Of a stretch of DNA of 64,000 nucleotides, positions 21,501 to 32,300 are shown piece by piece. Source of the DNA: Tribonema minus. Its lineage: Eukaryota > Sar > Xanthophyceae > Tribonematales > Tribonemataceae. Every line of letters starts with the position of its first letter. The first letter of the stretch is position 1. Where the stretch lies: NCBI GenBank assembly GCA_017506865.1, contig JAFCMP010000235.1, positions 558,001 through 622,000 on the forward strand, written 5' to 3'. The translations under genes and the position numbers were made by a program. The notes below the pieces were generated by a model. That model was not told the origin of the DNA and searched no databases. It saw nothing but the letters and a program-made list of their open reading frames with translations.

Positions 21501-24500
21501 CGAGTTTCGTTTCCTGAGCATGGGCCGCACTGCGCAGTGCATGCAGATTGTAAACACAAGGCCAAGTGAGCTGGTGATGCTGACTCACTGGCGCGCCAGC
21601 ACGTGCGCAGCGGCAAGGCCTCATCGTGCCGGGGGGCAAACTGCGAGCATTGCAGCCTGAGCACTGCCTCCCAGACAAACTTCAACTGTTGACGCTCCTA
21701 CATTGCACATTTTTCCCTGAATGTTTGAGTGCTATATCCGAAGCTTGACAGCAGCGCCCTGGCGCACGAGGAGCTCGAGGCAACGCGGCGGCGGGCCAGC
21801 ACGGACGCACCATGGCGACGACCTCGCGTGCAAACGCCTCTTGCAGGATCTGCGGCCTGAGCGCTGCATCGGTGGCCGCATCCATGTCCTCGCCGCCCTC
21901 GCGCCCGCGCTTCTTGACGCCCTCGAGCACGCTGGCGGCGCGCGCCTGGAGGGAGCGCAGCGCGAGACTCTGACTGAGACTCTGAATCACAGACTGAGTG
22001 AGAGGTGGTGCTGTCGCAAAAATGTGCGATGGTGCGCGCACCTCACGGTGTGTACGAGAGGCAGTGGTGAGAGCGGTGATCGCATACGCGCGGTGCTTGA
22101 ACGATGTGAAGGCTGTGCTCGGGGGCGCAGCGTGAGACTCTGACTGAGACTCTGAGTGAGGAGGCGCTGTCGCGGACGTGCGCGATGCGTGCGCCGCACG
22201 GTGTGTACGAGAAGCAGTGGTGAGAGCGGTGATGCGCGTACGCGGTGCTCAAGCGATGTGAAGACCGTGCGCAACAGCAAGCACCAGGACAGGCGTCTAG
22301 CGGAGGGCTGCCGTGCTGCGGCGGGCAATCGGCGGAGGGGTTGCGGGTGTGAGAAGAGGCGCTGTGCCAGGCGCAAACACACAAACAAACACATCCTCTT
22401 GTTGATGCTGCGCTGCGGTGACACTGCAGCAACAAAAGACAGAGCATCAGTGCAGTACTAAAACGTGGCCAACCGTCTGTTGGGTTCTGTCAGGATCAGG
22501 CACGCCTTGAACGTCTCAACAGGACTCTGCCGTCTCTTGTATAGCATGCAATGTCAGTCTCATACCACTGCTCACAACGCAAGCGAGCCAAGCCTTGTCT
22601 CACTCAGCTGCACACGCCGCGTGAGCTTCGCCTTCACGCGGCTACTGCGACGGCGCACGATCGTGTGGCATAAGGCACGCCGCACCTGTGCCTTGCGCGC
22701 TGCGTCCTTCAGGCCGCCCGAGTACGCGGGGTCCTGCAGCAGCGCTCGGAACGTCTGCGGCGCCCACTTGCGCTGCTCCTCGCTCAGCCCGGGGAACACG
22801 ATGCGCTGCGGCGACGAGCGCAAGTGCGTGGCAGGATGCCAAGGGGGGCGTAAGTCAGGGTGTAATCGACCCAGCGTGAAGGCAAGCATACGACTCCGTG
22901 CTTCAAAGCATTGACCTTGCAGTACTTGAGAAGTGAATGCTGTTTCGAGACTTCCCATATATTGCTATTTGAGTTATTGCGCAGGCCAGCCCCGGAGGCC
23001 GCTACTAGCCTGCCAACGTGCAGAAGCAGAGCGCTCTAGACATGATCTCAGGGGCGCTGACTGGTGACGCTCCCCAAGACCGTGCCGACTTGCGGTCGCG
23101 CTACAAAGTGACCAGCAGCAGTTGCACACGGAGGCAGCAGGGCCTGCAAAGCTCCGTGTTCAGCACACGATGAGCCAGCGACGTCATAACCGGCTGCAAG
23201 AAATTTCAGGGGGCCTGCGGTGAGCCACAGAGATCTGTTGTCCCGTCCGCCACCGCTCATCACCAAGCGGCACCACTCCGCGCGCAACACCGCACACACT
23301 ACAGCGCACCGCGCCCCGGCCGACCGCGCTCGCGCACCTGGAAGGCGTCCTTCTGCAGCAGCTGCGCGAACACGCCGTCGAGGCCATGCCCCGCGCCGTC
23401 CACGCCAGCGCACAGCATGCGCAGCAGCGCGTCGTCGCTCCTGGCCGCCGCCGGCGACGACGGCGGCCGCGGCGGCGACGGCGGCGGAGGCGGCGGCAGC
23501 GGCGGCGCAGCGTCGCGCTGCCGCGCGGCCTTCGGCGGCGAGCGCGAGGCGGCGCGCTGCGCCTGCTGCTGCTGCTGCTGGTGCTGAGCGCTGGCGCGGT
23601 CCAGCGCGCGCCGCATGAGCATGTGCAGCTCGCGGCAGAGCGGGTCGACTACGAGGCCTGCCAGGGGTGCAAGGAGGGGGGGGGGAGGGAGGGGGTGTCG
23701 CGCCGCAGTTGAGAGCTGGTGCATGCACTCGTTGCAGATTCGGGCGGCATGCATCGGTGCTGGTGCGGGCCTCGGGAGGGCGTGGCAACGCGCAGGTGTG
23801 CTTTGGAGCGATGCTGGTGCTGCTTTGGTTACGGTCAGAAAGAGCGAAGCGGCCTCGCGTGTGAGCTGCAATCTGGGGCAACAGCGGTGCTGCGAGCATG
23901 GACGACTGCACCGCGCCGCCATGAGCGCTGCCGCCGCGGTGACTCCCCGTCACACACACGCAGCACGGCTCACGCGCCGTGCAGCTGCTGCGCCCCGAGC
24001 GCACCCTGCTGATAAGCGCCAGCGGCAGCGCTTCACCCCCTTCCTTGCGGCGCTGCACACGACCAGAGCTCTACCGCTGCTGCCCTCAGCGCAGCTCGCT
24101 GAAACAGCGCCGCGGCAGCACACTCATTCCAGTCCTGCTGGCGCGCGTGCCCCCCCCCTGCGCCCGCGCGCCTATCCCCTACCCGTACCTGCGGCGGCGG
24201 CGGCGATGGCAGCGGCACTGTCCGCGTCCCCGCCCTCCTCCAGCAGCGCCTGCGCGAGTCGGTAATGGCCCTTGACATACGAGGCGTCGTGCGCGACGGC
24301 GCAGCGCGCGTCGCGCGCCGCCGCGGCCCAGTCGCCCGCCGCCGCGTGCGCGGCCGCGCGGTTGGCGCGGTAGACGGCGCCGCGCGCGCCGCCGCCGCGC
24401 AGCGCGATGGCGGCGCCGTAGGCGGCGGCGGCGGCGGCGAAGTCGCGCGCGGCGTACGCCGCGTTGCCCTGCCTGCGCGGGGTGAGAGAGCGTGCGCGAC

Positions 24501-25564
24501 CGGCATCGGAGGCGCAGTGCGGGGCAGGGTTAGGGTTGAGGTCAGTGTTGTTGTTAGGATCAGTGTTGCCCCAAGGCGTCGTCGCGCGCGGCGTACGCCG
24601 CGTTGCCCTGCCTGCGGGGCGGGAGCGCGCGCGTGTGCAGGCGGTCGGGGATGGCCGTTCTCCGTGCGTGAGATGGTGCTGTAGTGAGGGTGCGTTGAAG
24701 GCGCAGTGTGGGAGCTGAGAAGCGCGACGGCAGCGCTGCGCCGCGGTGTACCCGTGCTGTCGTGCGGGTGCTGTGAGGGAGCGTGAGCGGCGCCACGCAG
24801 TGGGCGCGCACTCCATTTCCTGATTCACGAGCCGCCCTCTGGTGCTGGCACATCGCGCACGCGTGCGCGCACCAGCGGTGCTATCGATCATGCAGGTCGT
24901 CCCCTACTTCTGCTGATGATGCAGTGTTTGAGAGCATTGAAGCGTTCGCCGGGCTGTCTCAACAGATGCTGTAGCTCCTATTTTTTCTGTTGCCCATCAG
25001 CAGCCACGATTGAGAGGCTGAAAACCTCATTGCAGGCCACAGCCTTGGCTGGATGGGCAGTGCAGCCATGCGTTTATAAACAGAGAGAAGATCCACTGCC
25101 AATCACAACTGGGTTCACTTTCACCACCTACTGAGATCCAAACGCAGCTGCAAAAACGCCAGTAACTCAGAGGATTGCCTAGTGACGAGTGCATAATCAT
25201 CGACTGCATGCGGATACAGAACTTGACCGCGTGTTGGCCATGGCAATGCTTCCAGCATTTGAAGCCTCGGTGCATCTACGAAGGGGGAGTGGCTCCAATA
25301 ATGGCTCTATGCTCTATACTTGCCAGAGGTATACTGCATGATGATTTCCGCACAACAGATGACACGGAAGTCAGAATTGAGACTGTGTCTCCACGTGCTC
25401 TCTCACCTCTTGAACTCCTCTGCTCTGACGGTCATGCTTGCCTCCTCCTTGTCTAGATCCACCTCGCTGCCATTCAGATCGCCCACCTCTATCACTTGGG
25501 TGCTGCTCCTGGGACTAATCGTCGGGCTACAAGAACCTCCTCTCGCCTTCGGGCCGGGCGGCAT
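18584..25564 (-). CDS. TPR plus prolyl-4-hydroxylase-like (2OG-Fe(II) oxygenase) protein, predicted catalytically dead
   Basis: Nine exons, all phases consistent, 604 residues: 25407-25564, 24189-24472, 23338-23657, 22686-22805, 21811-21945, 21287-21379, 20476-20673, 19853-20041, 18584-18901. The start ATG opens an acidic leader. Residues 48-147 form TPR repeats (EEFKRQGNAAYAARDFAAA, YVKGHYRLAQALLEEGG). A Gln/Pro-rich linker follows. Residues 380-585 resemble prolyl-hydroxylase-type 2OG domains: VAVVDGYLGGEWPKLV, YPALHELVIALHALPFELNA, FKITAIYFVGEDEW, EPRPDRLLLFRSEGVW and VVFWLHG. The usual H-x-D is R486-L-D488, the distal metal His (VWHE) is N566 (VWNE), and the 2OG-binding Arg is M576. The fold thus seems kept and the chemistry lost. 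TPR-2OG proteins hydroxylate proline in partner proteins; this one may only bind. Several introns carry junction echoes. Confidence 0.85.
19270..19465. repeat. Tandem direct repeat, two units, in the last intron of the TPR/2OG gene
   Basis: GTGGCCGCGCCCCATTGCTCC near 19277 recurs as GTGGCCGCGCCCCAATGCTCC near 19395. Both are followed by TATGCTGCTCGATCAC and a GCAC-rich stretch. Spacing is about 120 bases. The first unit ends in a CTAGGGTTAG telomere-like scrap. Confidence 0.7.
19503..19905 (-). repeat. Array of exon 8 junction echoes (TPR/2OG gene)
   Basis: The real exon 8 end and donor lie at 19853. The plus-strand motif CACCTTGAACCCCGTGCGCTG recurs with boundaries at 19503, 19598, 19710 and 19802. 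Units at 19503 and 19710 extend about 45 bases into exon sequence (CCCGGAGAT, CTGTCGAGGCGGCG). Linking DNA is also repeated (GCATGACCGCAGCTCTC, CACATGACCACAGCTCTC). The donor GT is kept at 19598, 19710 and 19802 and mutated to AT at 19503. Confidence 0.85.
21950..22290. repeat. Tandem intronic repeat, two units (TPR/2OG gene)
   Basis: GCAGCGCGAGACTCTGACTGAGACTCTG (from about 21957, shown only as a landmark) recurs near 22127. The downstream CACGGTGTGTACGAGAGGCAG with GTGGTGAGAGCGGTGAT near 22044 recurs near 22198. Period is about 155-170 bases, with several differences between units. The repeat begins right upstream of the exon 5 acceptor. Confidence 0.75.
24581..24619 (-). repeat. Echo of TPR exon 2 start with its acceptor
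   Basis: Plus-strand 24442-24477 (exon 2 start plus acceptor AG, minus-strand sense) is repeated exactly at 24581-24616, an offset of 139 bases. The minus-strand acceptor CAG is retained at the echo, so it is a second potential 3' splice site in the same intron. A GGGTTAGGGTT tract lies between the two copies, near 24523. Confidence 0.88.
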
Positions 25565-26536
25565 GGCTGCTGTTTATTCACTTGCGCCAGACACACAGCG
25601 GGCTGTGTTGGCACCTGCCGATCACCCCCAAATTTTCAGATCTCCGAGGTGATTGACACACTGGCTCTCTCTGCCGGTCACATTGCAATTGATTACATTT
25701 TCAGTTACGGAAATTTTGGGAAGTTCAAATGTGAAGTTCAGATTGTGATGGTGTTTGCTTGGGGATAATTTCTTATCCCCAAGGTGTTTGTGTAGGTATA
25801 ACGGTACAGTACATACTATCAGTTCTCGTGTAGGTTGTGTGTTGTCGGCCGGTTGATTCGCCCGCCCTCGTGAAAATCTGTCATCATGCGTTTTATGAAG
25901 TTTCACATTTCTGCAAAACTCTAGAGCTCTTCACCTCGTTGAGATGCGCACCTGGGGCACCCAAATCGAATTTATGCTCAACTTGAAATGGCAGAGGTGT
26001 GAAAAGCAGCCTTGAAGCGGTATCAGCAGCTAGACCCACTGTCGTTGTTTGCTGCTGCAGCTTGGACGCATCAAGATGTGTGTGAGCTGAAAGCGAATAC
26101 TTCTTACTGTCCCTGCCAGTGGGATGGAAATCGAGCAGGCTTCACAATCGGCACAAGCGTTTTTCTTTCAAGAACGCCAAAGAGGAAGCACGCATGAGAT
26201 ATGTGAAATGTGTTCGTACATTTATATAATTTCGCTTCGCACTTCAACGTTGGGCGAGTCACGTCCAACCTGGTTCAGTTAACCTGGTTCTCACAGCCGC
26301 GCGGCGGAAAGAGTGTGAGCCAGCTCAGCTCGTTGGCATATCAGCAGGTACGGCTTTCCGCTTCTTGCAGCCCAGCGCGGCTGTGCCAACATGAGCACGT
26401 ACATGTGATTGTCGCCACTTCAGAAGCGAGTGAGAGGCTCGGCAGTAGCTTGCGGACCAGCCATTCGTGTGCGTGACGCCCGCTGCTCGTCCTCGTGCCT
26501 CTCGTCTCGCAGGCATCGCACAGGCATCGAGGGCTG
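25565..26536. promoter_or_regulatory. Divergent intergenic region, AT-richer
   Basis: 972 bases lie between the starts of the TPR/2OG gene (-) and the membrane protein gene (+). It is markedly less GC-rich than the window average and contains a short palindrome-like TTATCCCC / GGGGATAA pair near 25763-25780. Promoters for both genes are expected here, but no motif could be assigned. Confidence 0.5.
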
Positions 26537-27577
26537 ATGGATCTTGCGACAATCGACCTTTGCGGCACGCCGTGGGGGATCCTTCTTCCGGCCGCCTTAG
26601 GCGGCGTGTATGTCGTCACGGTGCTTAAGGCTTGGGCGACCGGCAAGCCCGTCAGCCACCCTGTTTCCCCGCCGATACTCTTCCACATTCTTCCTGCCGC
26701 CGTGGCCTACTGGGCGACGGACGGCCTTCGCCACATCACTTCAGTGAACACCAAGATGCTTGTGAAGCACCCAGAGGTGCCAGTTGCACACGTGCTGGCA
26801 GTGCTGGGGTGCCTGCACCTCACCGAGCTCGTGTTTCTGGGAGCCAAGCACCTTCACCACATGTTTTCGGAGCTCCGCGACGGCCAGCACCGCGCGCAAC
26901 ACGGCCCCACCCTAGTGGACAACCCCCCACACGCCCCTCAGGCTGCTGCGCTCCCTGGCAACCACGTCCACGAGCCTGCCGACTGGGGCGGCGCGCCGCA
27001 CGCCCAAGCTGCAGAGCCCGCCTCCACCGCTGCTGCCGTCATCGCCCAAGGAGACGCGCGCCACGGCGGGCAAGCGCAGCACCGTCACCGTCACCGCCAC
27101 CACCAGCCGCAGACGCAGACGGGCACCAGGACTCCCGTGGCGGCGGCGCGTGGGCCGGCGCCTCAAGTCGCGGCGACGCCGCTGACGCGCGGCGCGCAGG
27201 CGGCGCGCGCCGCGCAGACGACGCCCGTCAGTGCCAACACGCGTGCGCGCGCATCCGCTATCGAGGCTGCTTCGCCCGGTTCGAGCGGCCTGGGAGCGTC
27301 ACCAGCTGCGCCGTTTGGCTTCGTCGACGAACATCAACTTGCGGTGGAGGCCGCCCAACAGGCACGGAAAGAGGGCTTCGCCAAGCATCTGCCTGCGGTG
27401 AGGGAGGTCATGTCTCGGGATCCAGTGCGGCCGCTGTTCTCCGCAGGCTTCATGGCCGGGCTGTTCGAAGGTGCGGGGTACAAACATCCGGCCAAGTCTC
27501 TCGAGACGGAGGTCGCTCGCGGCACGATCCGGACGAAGATCGTCAACAACAAAGAGGTCTTCGAGCTCGCTCCGTAG
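26537..27577 (+). CDS. Hypothetical multi-pass membrane protein, His-rich, intronless
   Basis: An uninterrupted frame of 346 residues from the ATG at 26537 (MDLATIDLCGTPWGILLP). I do not recognise the family. Three hydrophobic segments lie near residues 11-31, 47-65 and 84-104. A soluble part follows with a His-rich patch near residue 180 (RHRHRHHQPQ), Ala/Thr-rich linkers, and a more complex C-terminal block (FVDEHQLAVEAAQQARKEGF, FSAGFMAGLFEGAGYKHPAK, TIRTKIVNNKEVFELAP) that may be a small folded domain. It is the only long gene here without introns, and it sits in AT-richer surroundings, so transfer from a virus or other source or a retro-copied origin is possible. Length, real ATG and non-repetitive C-terminus support coding. 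Confidence 0.6.
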   Translation: MDLATIDLCGTPWGILLPAALGGVYVVTVLKAWATGKPVSHPVSPPILFHILPAAVAYWATDGLRHITSVNTKMLVKHPEVPVAHVLAVLGCLHLTELVFLGAKHLHHMFSELRDGQHRAQHGPTLVDNPPHAPQAAALPGNHVHEPADWGGAPHAQAAEPASTAAAVIAQGDARHGGQAQHRHRHRHHQPQTQTGTRTPVAAARGPAPQVAATPLTRGAQAARAAQTTPVSANTRARASAIEAASPGSSGLGASPAAPFGFVDEHQLAVEAAQQARKEGFAKHLPAVREVMSRDPVRPLFSAGFMAGLFEGAGYKHPAKSLETEVARGTIRTKIVNNKEVFELAP

Positions 27578-29300
27578 GCAAGGCACCCTGCTGTAGGGTC
27601 GGCTCAGGTGCTGCTCTCCCTGGCATATCCCCAAGATGCATCTGTGCTGGGCAAAGTGTCATCCATACACTTTTGTCTATGCAGCAGCTCCGATGCAGCC
27701 TGAGGTGTGCCTTGCATGTTGCCATATACTTCGAAGAATGCACTCTGCACAGCACCTTGCGGTGGCTAGTGTGCCCAACAAGGGTGATTAACTCTTGCGA
27801 CACCGCGGTTCAAGCACTTGAGAGACGCGCAGGTGCATCAGAACGTAGGCAAACAAAGGCTGCACGACGTGTATGACGAAAAGTCCATTACGAAATGGCC
27901 TGATGCACATGAGCTTCCTTGCTAGGGAGCCTCTGAGAGAGCAGCATGGGGCTAGCACTGCACATGCTACAGCATACTTCTATGGAAATGTGCATGTGTG
28001 CTCATGATTGTGCCAGCTGATGCTCTTGAGGCTAGGTAGGCTTTGCTTCAGAAGTGACTCAGTGGCGCTTTTATGTATGCTGTATGACAAAGGCATGCGT
28101 GTGTGTAGACATTGTGATGGGAAGCATGGGCAAATATAATCGCCCCGTACAACAGCAACAGCCAGCTGGCCAGAATCCCGCTCTGAGAAGTGCTTCTGAC
28201 TGAAGAGGGATTGGTTTCACATTGCCTGGCAGAGCGGCTGCATACATACTCGATTGTGTACCTACTGGTCGTCACAGGTGTTGCTCGCTCGCGCACACAC
28301 ACATATATTTATACTTCTTCTACAACGTACATTGCTTGGCTGCAATTCGCTTTCTTCATGTCCGCGGTGTCTTCTTATGCCATGATTTTAGCAGACGGCT
28401 TGAGTTTTGAGAACATCACTTCAGGCAGCGACAGTTATACCACGTTCCTTTCTCAAGCATATGCCATGATGCGCGTTGTGAGTTCTGCATGGAAATTCGG
28501 ATACAGAGGTGATGACTCTGGGAAAGTAAACAAAGGCCTGAGTACATGTTGTCACATTGTCGTGCAACAAAGTATCGACAAAAGCATAGTGATTTGTCTG
28601 ATGTCTGGATATGCAGCGAGATTTGATGCCCTTGTGATGGTGGCATTCAAGCATACATCATAAGAAGGATGCCGCCAAGGCCAGGCCAGAATAATGCACA
28701 CCATGCAGTACATAGCTAATGTGTTTCCCGTCTTCGCCCAAAGTATACATAAAGCTGAGTGTCTCCACCCGCTCTGACCACTGCCCCTGACTGCTGATGC
28801 TGTGGCAATGGCACAGCCGCAGCAGCATGTATGCGTTTATGGTTCATATGAGCATCCACTGAGTAGTTGGCATTGAGGTTTGCAGGATGCACAGCCTGCG
28901 GTGGCGCCACGTTTGCCATTCGCAGCGACGGCAGAGTTGAATGGCGAAGTCGAAATCGCGTGAGCATGTGTGGCGGCGCAGCTGCGTACGCCTGATGCAG
29001 TGATGGCGACGCAGCACTGATCGCACAAAGCGCACGCACACCTCAACTTGAACAGTGGTCGCAAGCGCGCCTCAGCAGCAGCAGAGCACAGCCAAAGCAG
29101 CAGAGACGCGGCGGCTGGCACACAGACACGACGACAAAACTGGGGGTGTGCCATGTATATCACCTCGGGCAACCACGAACGACGCTTCTCTCGGAAAGGA
29201 CGGCACGGGGCACTTACACGCGCACCGCCTCGTTCACAACACACCACGCCCCCCTGCGCTATACACACACAAGCGCGCGCGCACGCGATGCCCACGTGCG
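27578..29300. other. Intergenic region between convergent genes
   Basis: 1.7 kb between the membrane protein stop and the EHD stop. Composition is near balanced. Open frames such as 28190-28663 lack an ATG start and any recognisable motif. No gene, RNA or strong repeat was seen. Confidence 0.55.
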
Positions 29301-32300
29301 CTACATGACGAGGTGCCGCTTGTCCGGCGGCACGAGCTCCGCGGGCAGCGCGGCGGGCACGGGATCGCCGGCCTTGGCGGCGGCGCACAGGTGCATCGCG
29401 ACAGTGTACTCCGCCAGGTCCAGCGCGCCGTCCTGCGCGCGGCGACGGAGAAGGGGGGGGGGAAGGGGGGGGCACACGAGGCGTGGTGAGCGCGCGCCGG
29501 CGCAGGTCTTTCTGATATGGTCAAGATGCGCGCGACGACACACTTGAGGATCGAAGCGCCAAGATGCGCTGCGCGCGCCCCCCCCCCCGGCGCCGATCGA
29601 CTGGCGCGGCTGACTGCGTACTACCGACGCGCAAACGATGGATCGCAGCATCGACGGTGACGACCGCGTGCGCGCCTCGTCCGTGATGACAACGAGCGCA
29701 CCTTATCCATATCGCTGAGGTCCCATATGACGCGCAGCATGTCCGTCGACAGGCCCGTCTCCATCAGCGGGCCGCGCGCCGCCGTGGCAGCGAGCAGCCC
29801 GCCCTGCGGCCCCAGGCTGTTGAACTTGTCGATGTTGTAGTGCGCCTCCTCTTCGAGGGCCCATGGTAATGGCTCCTCGGCCACGGAGCCGCCAAAGGGG
29901 TTCGGCACGCCCATACCTTGTGCTTCTGCAGGCCAGCAAGGCGACAGTGGGTGAGATCGCGAGCGCGCAGAGCTCATGCTTCTGCAAGCAAGCAAGCTCA
30001 TGGTTTCTGCAAGCAAGCAAGGTGTCAGTATCGGTGAGTAACACTGAGAGCGCCTGAACCTGGTGATGTTGGAAACAAAGGTAGGCTCGAGTGGGGGTTA
30101 AAGTCACCCCAGAACATTTGAAGACAGTGTTGTCATAGCTGAGCTTGATGTTGTCCTGCTGTGATGCTGTGATTGGTCATCTGCCGCCAAGTGCACGTGC
30201 TGATGTACCAGTTTTGAAAGTGACAACTGCCATGCAAAGGCGGCACGCCAAAGGTGAGCATCGCTTGATCAGCCGCACAATGTCACAAGCGACGAGAACG
30301 CACGTGCAGCGAATCGTGAAGGGATAGCGTGGTGTGTGATGCTGCTGCCGTACGCAAACATGAGCGGAGACATAGGTGCACAGCGACGCTGCGGCACCAG
30401 CAGCATGGCCCAGCACACCAGCAGCAGCGCTCAGCACGAGGTGTTCTGCAACAGCCATCGCCTCCTACCCCTCGTGCCCACAGGGTCGACGCTCTACAGG
30501 AGCTCTGCAGGAGGCAGTGCCTCCCACCCCTTGCGCTCACAAAGCTTATGTTGTGCAACATGCCCTCCCACAGTACGTACACCCGGCGCCGCACGCACCT
30601 GACGCCGCCTTGCTACTCTGCCACTGCGGCACCGACGTGCGCGCCGCGCTCAGCGCGCTCAGCGACGTCGCGTGCGCCAGCGGCGGCGGCGGCGACCCCT
30701 GCCCCCCGCCGCCTCCCCCCCCCCCCATCGGCGGCATCACGAGCGCGCCCGGCGCGTACGACGACGCGGGCGGCGGCGGCGGCAGCTGGTCGTCGAACTG
30801 CAGGGGGCCGGGGGCGTGGAGGAGCGACGCGACCTCGCGCTCGGCGCGCGTGCGCACGTCCGACGTCGGCAGCATCTCCATGAGGCGCGGTATGTCCTGC
30901 GAGAGGACCTCGTCGAGGTCCTGGGGCGGGGGGGGGGGGGGGGGGAGGGGGGTGTTGGTGAGTGAGGGTTTGAGAAGGGGTAAAGGGTTTGAGGGGGGGG
31001 GGGGGGGGGGGGGGCGAATGGGGAGTGTGTGGGCACCGGCGACCAGTGTCCTCCTGTTGTGCTACAACACATCGTTGTGCTGTCATGTCAACAGCACAGT
31101 TCGTGATAACATGCAGCGCCGAGCTACCGCGTCTGTAGCACGGCTCACTCCACCCGCCGCAGATGTTGCCGTCATCCTTGTGAGGCAGCCTGCGATGCAC
31201 GTGACAGTTGCATTCTGGTGCGGACGTCCAACTTTTGCGCGGCGCGAGCAGTTGGCACCTGACTCCGGCGACTCCCCCTACTGACGCGCGGCGCACCTGC
31301 AGCATCTTCGGCTTGAGCTTGGGAAACTTGGCGAAGCTCAGCTCCTCGCACTTGGACCGGAACGTCTCAAGGTCCGGAAAGTCGCCCGGCGCGAGGTTGT
31401 ACTGCTTCATGACGGCGCGGAAGACGGAGCCCATGTCCTGCGCGGCAGCGCACAGCATGGCAGTGCACAGCGCAGCACAAATTGAAGATTGGAGCTCGGT
31501 GCGAGCACGTCTGCGCGGAGCTGAAAGTTTGAAACCAAGTACAGCAGCTGGTGCCACGCCGTGCTTGTGATGAGACGTTTTGATGTGTGTGGTGACGCTC
31601 AGCAACGCGCGCGTGCGTGCGCGCTCATCGCCGTGGTGGGAATGTCTGGGGGGGTACATGTGAGGAGGCTAGACGTGCCGCTTCCAATGCCGTGCGCACG
31701 GCAATGCGCACGCAACATCGTGGCGCCAGGAGCCGCGACAGCGCCGCCGCCAAGCTGCCAACGGCAGCCAAGTAACGATGTCCTGGCGCAATGCGTGTCG
31801 CCACGGCTCCTCGGCACGGAACAGAACTCCCCTGGCCGCTGCGATGAGCCTTCACTGCTGCGTAACCGCAGCTCCCGTCGCCTGACCGCACAAAGGGACG
31901 AGCGAGCGCAACCAGCAAGCATCCAAAAGCGCAGTGAACGATGATGGACAACGACGTGCGCGGCGCGCACCTGCATGAGCTTGCGCTGCGCCTTCTCCTT
32001 GCCGACCATGCCGGGCATCTGCGCGCGCAGGTGCCCGATGATGTACGCGTGGACCTTGGCGAGGCGGCACCGCTTCACCAGCTCGTTGATCTTGCGCACC
32101 GCGCTGTTGCGCGGCAGGTCCCTGCGGAGGCGGCGGCGGCGGCGCGAGGGGACGCAGGGGGAGTCGTGAAGGGCGTCACCGTGGCGTGCGGGCCGCTGCG
32201 TGACGCTAGCCCGCGTTCCGTCGCGCTCGCTCAACTGGGATCATCCCTCAGTGCGAACAGCATTTCATTCCTCCACGTCAACAAGTGCCTCGGTCGTGTT

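Noticed and set aside
28190..28663. 157-codon plus-strand frame with a hydrophobic stretch
   Set aside because: It begins at a GTG rather than ATG and shows no family resemblance; composition fits intergenic DNA.
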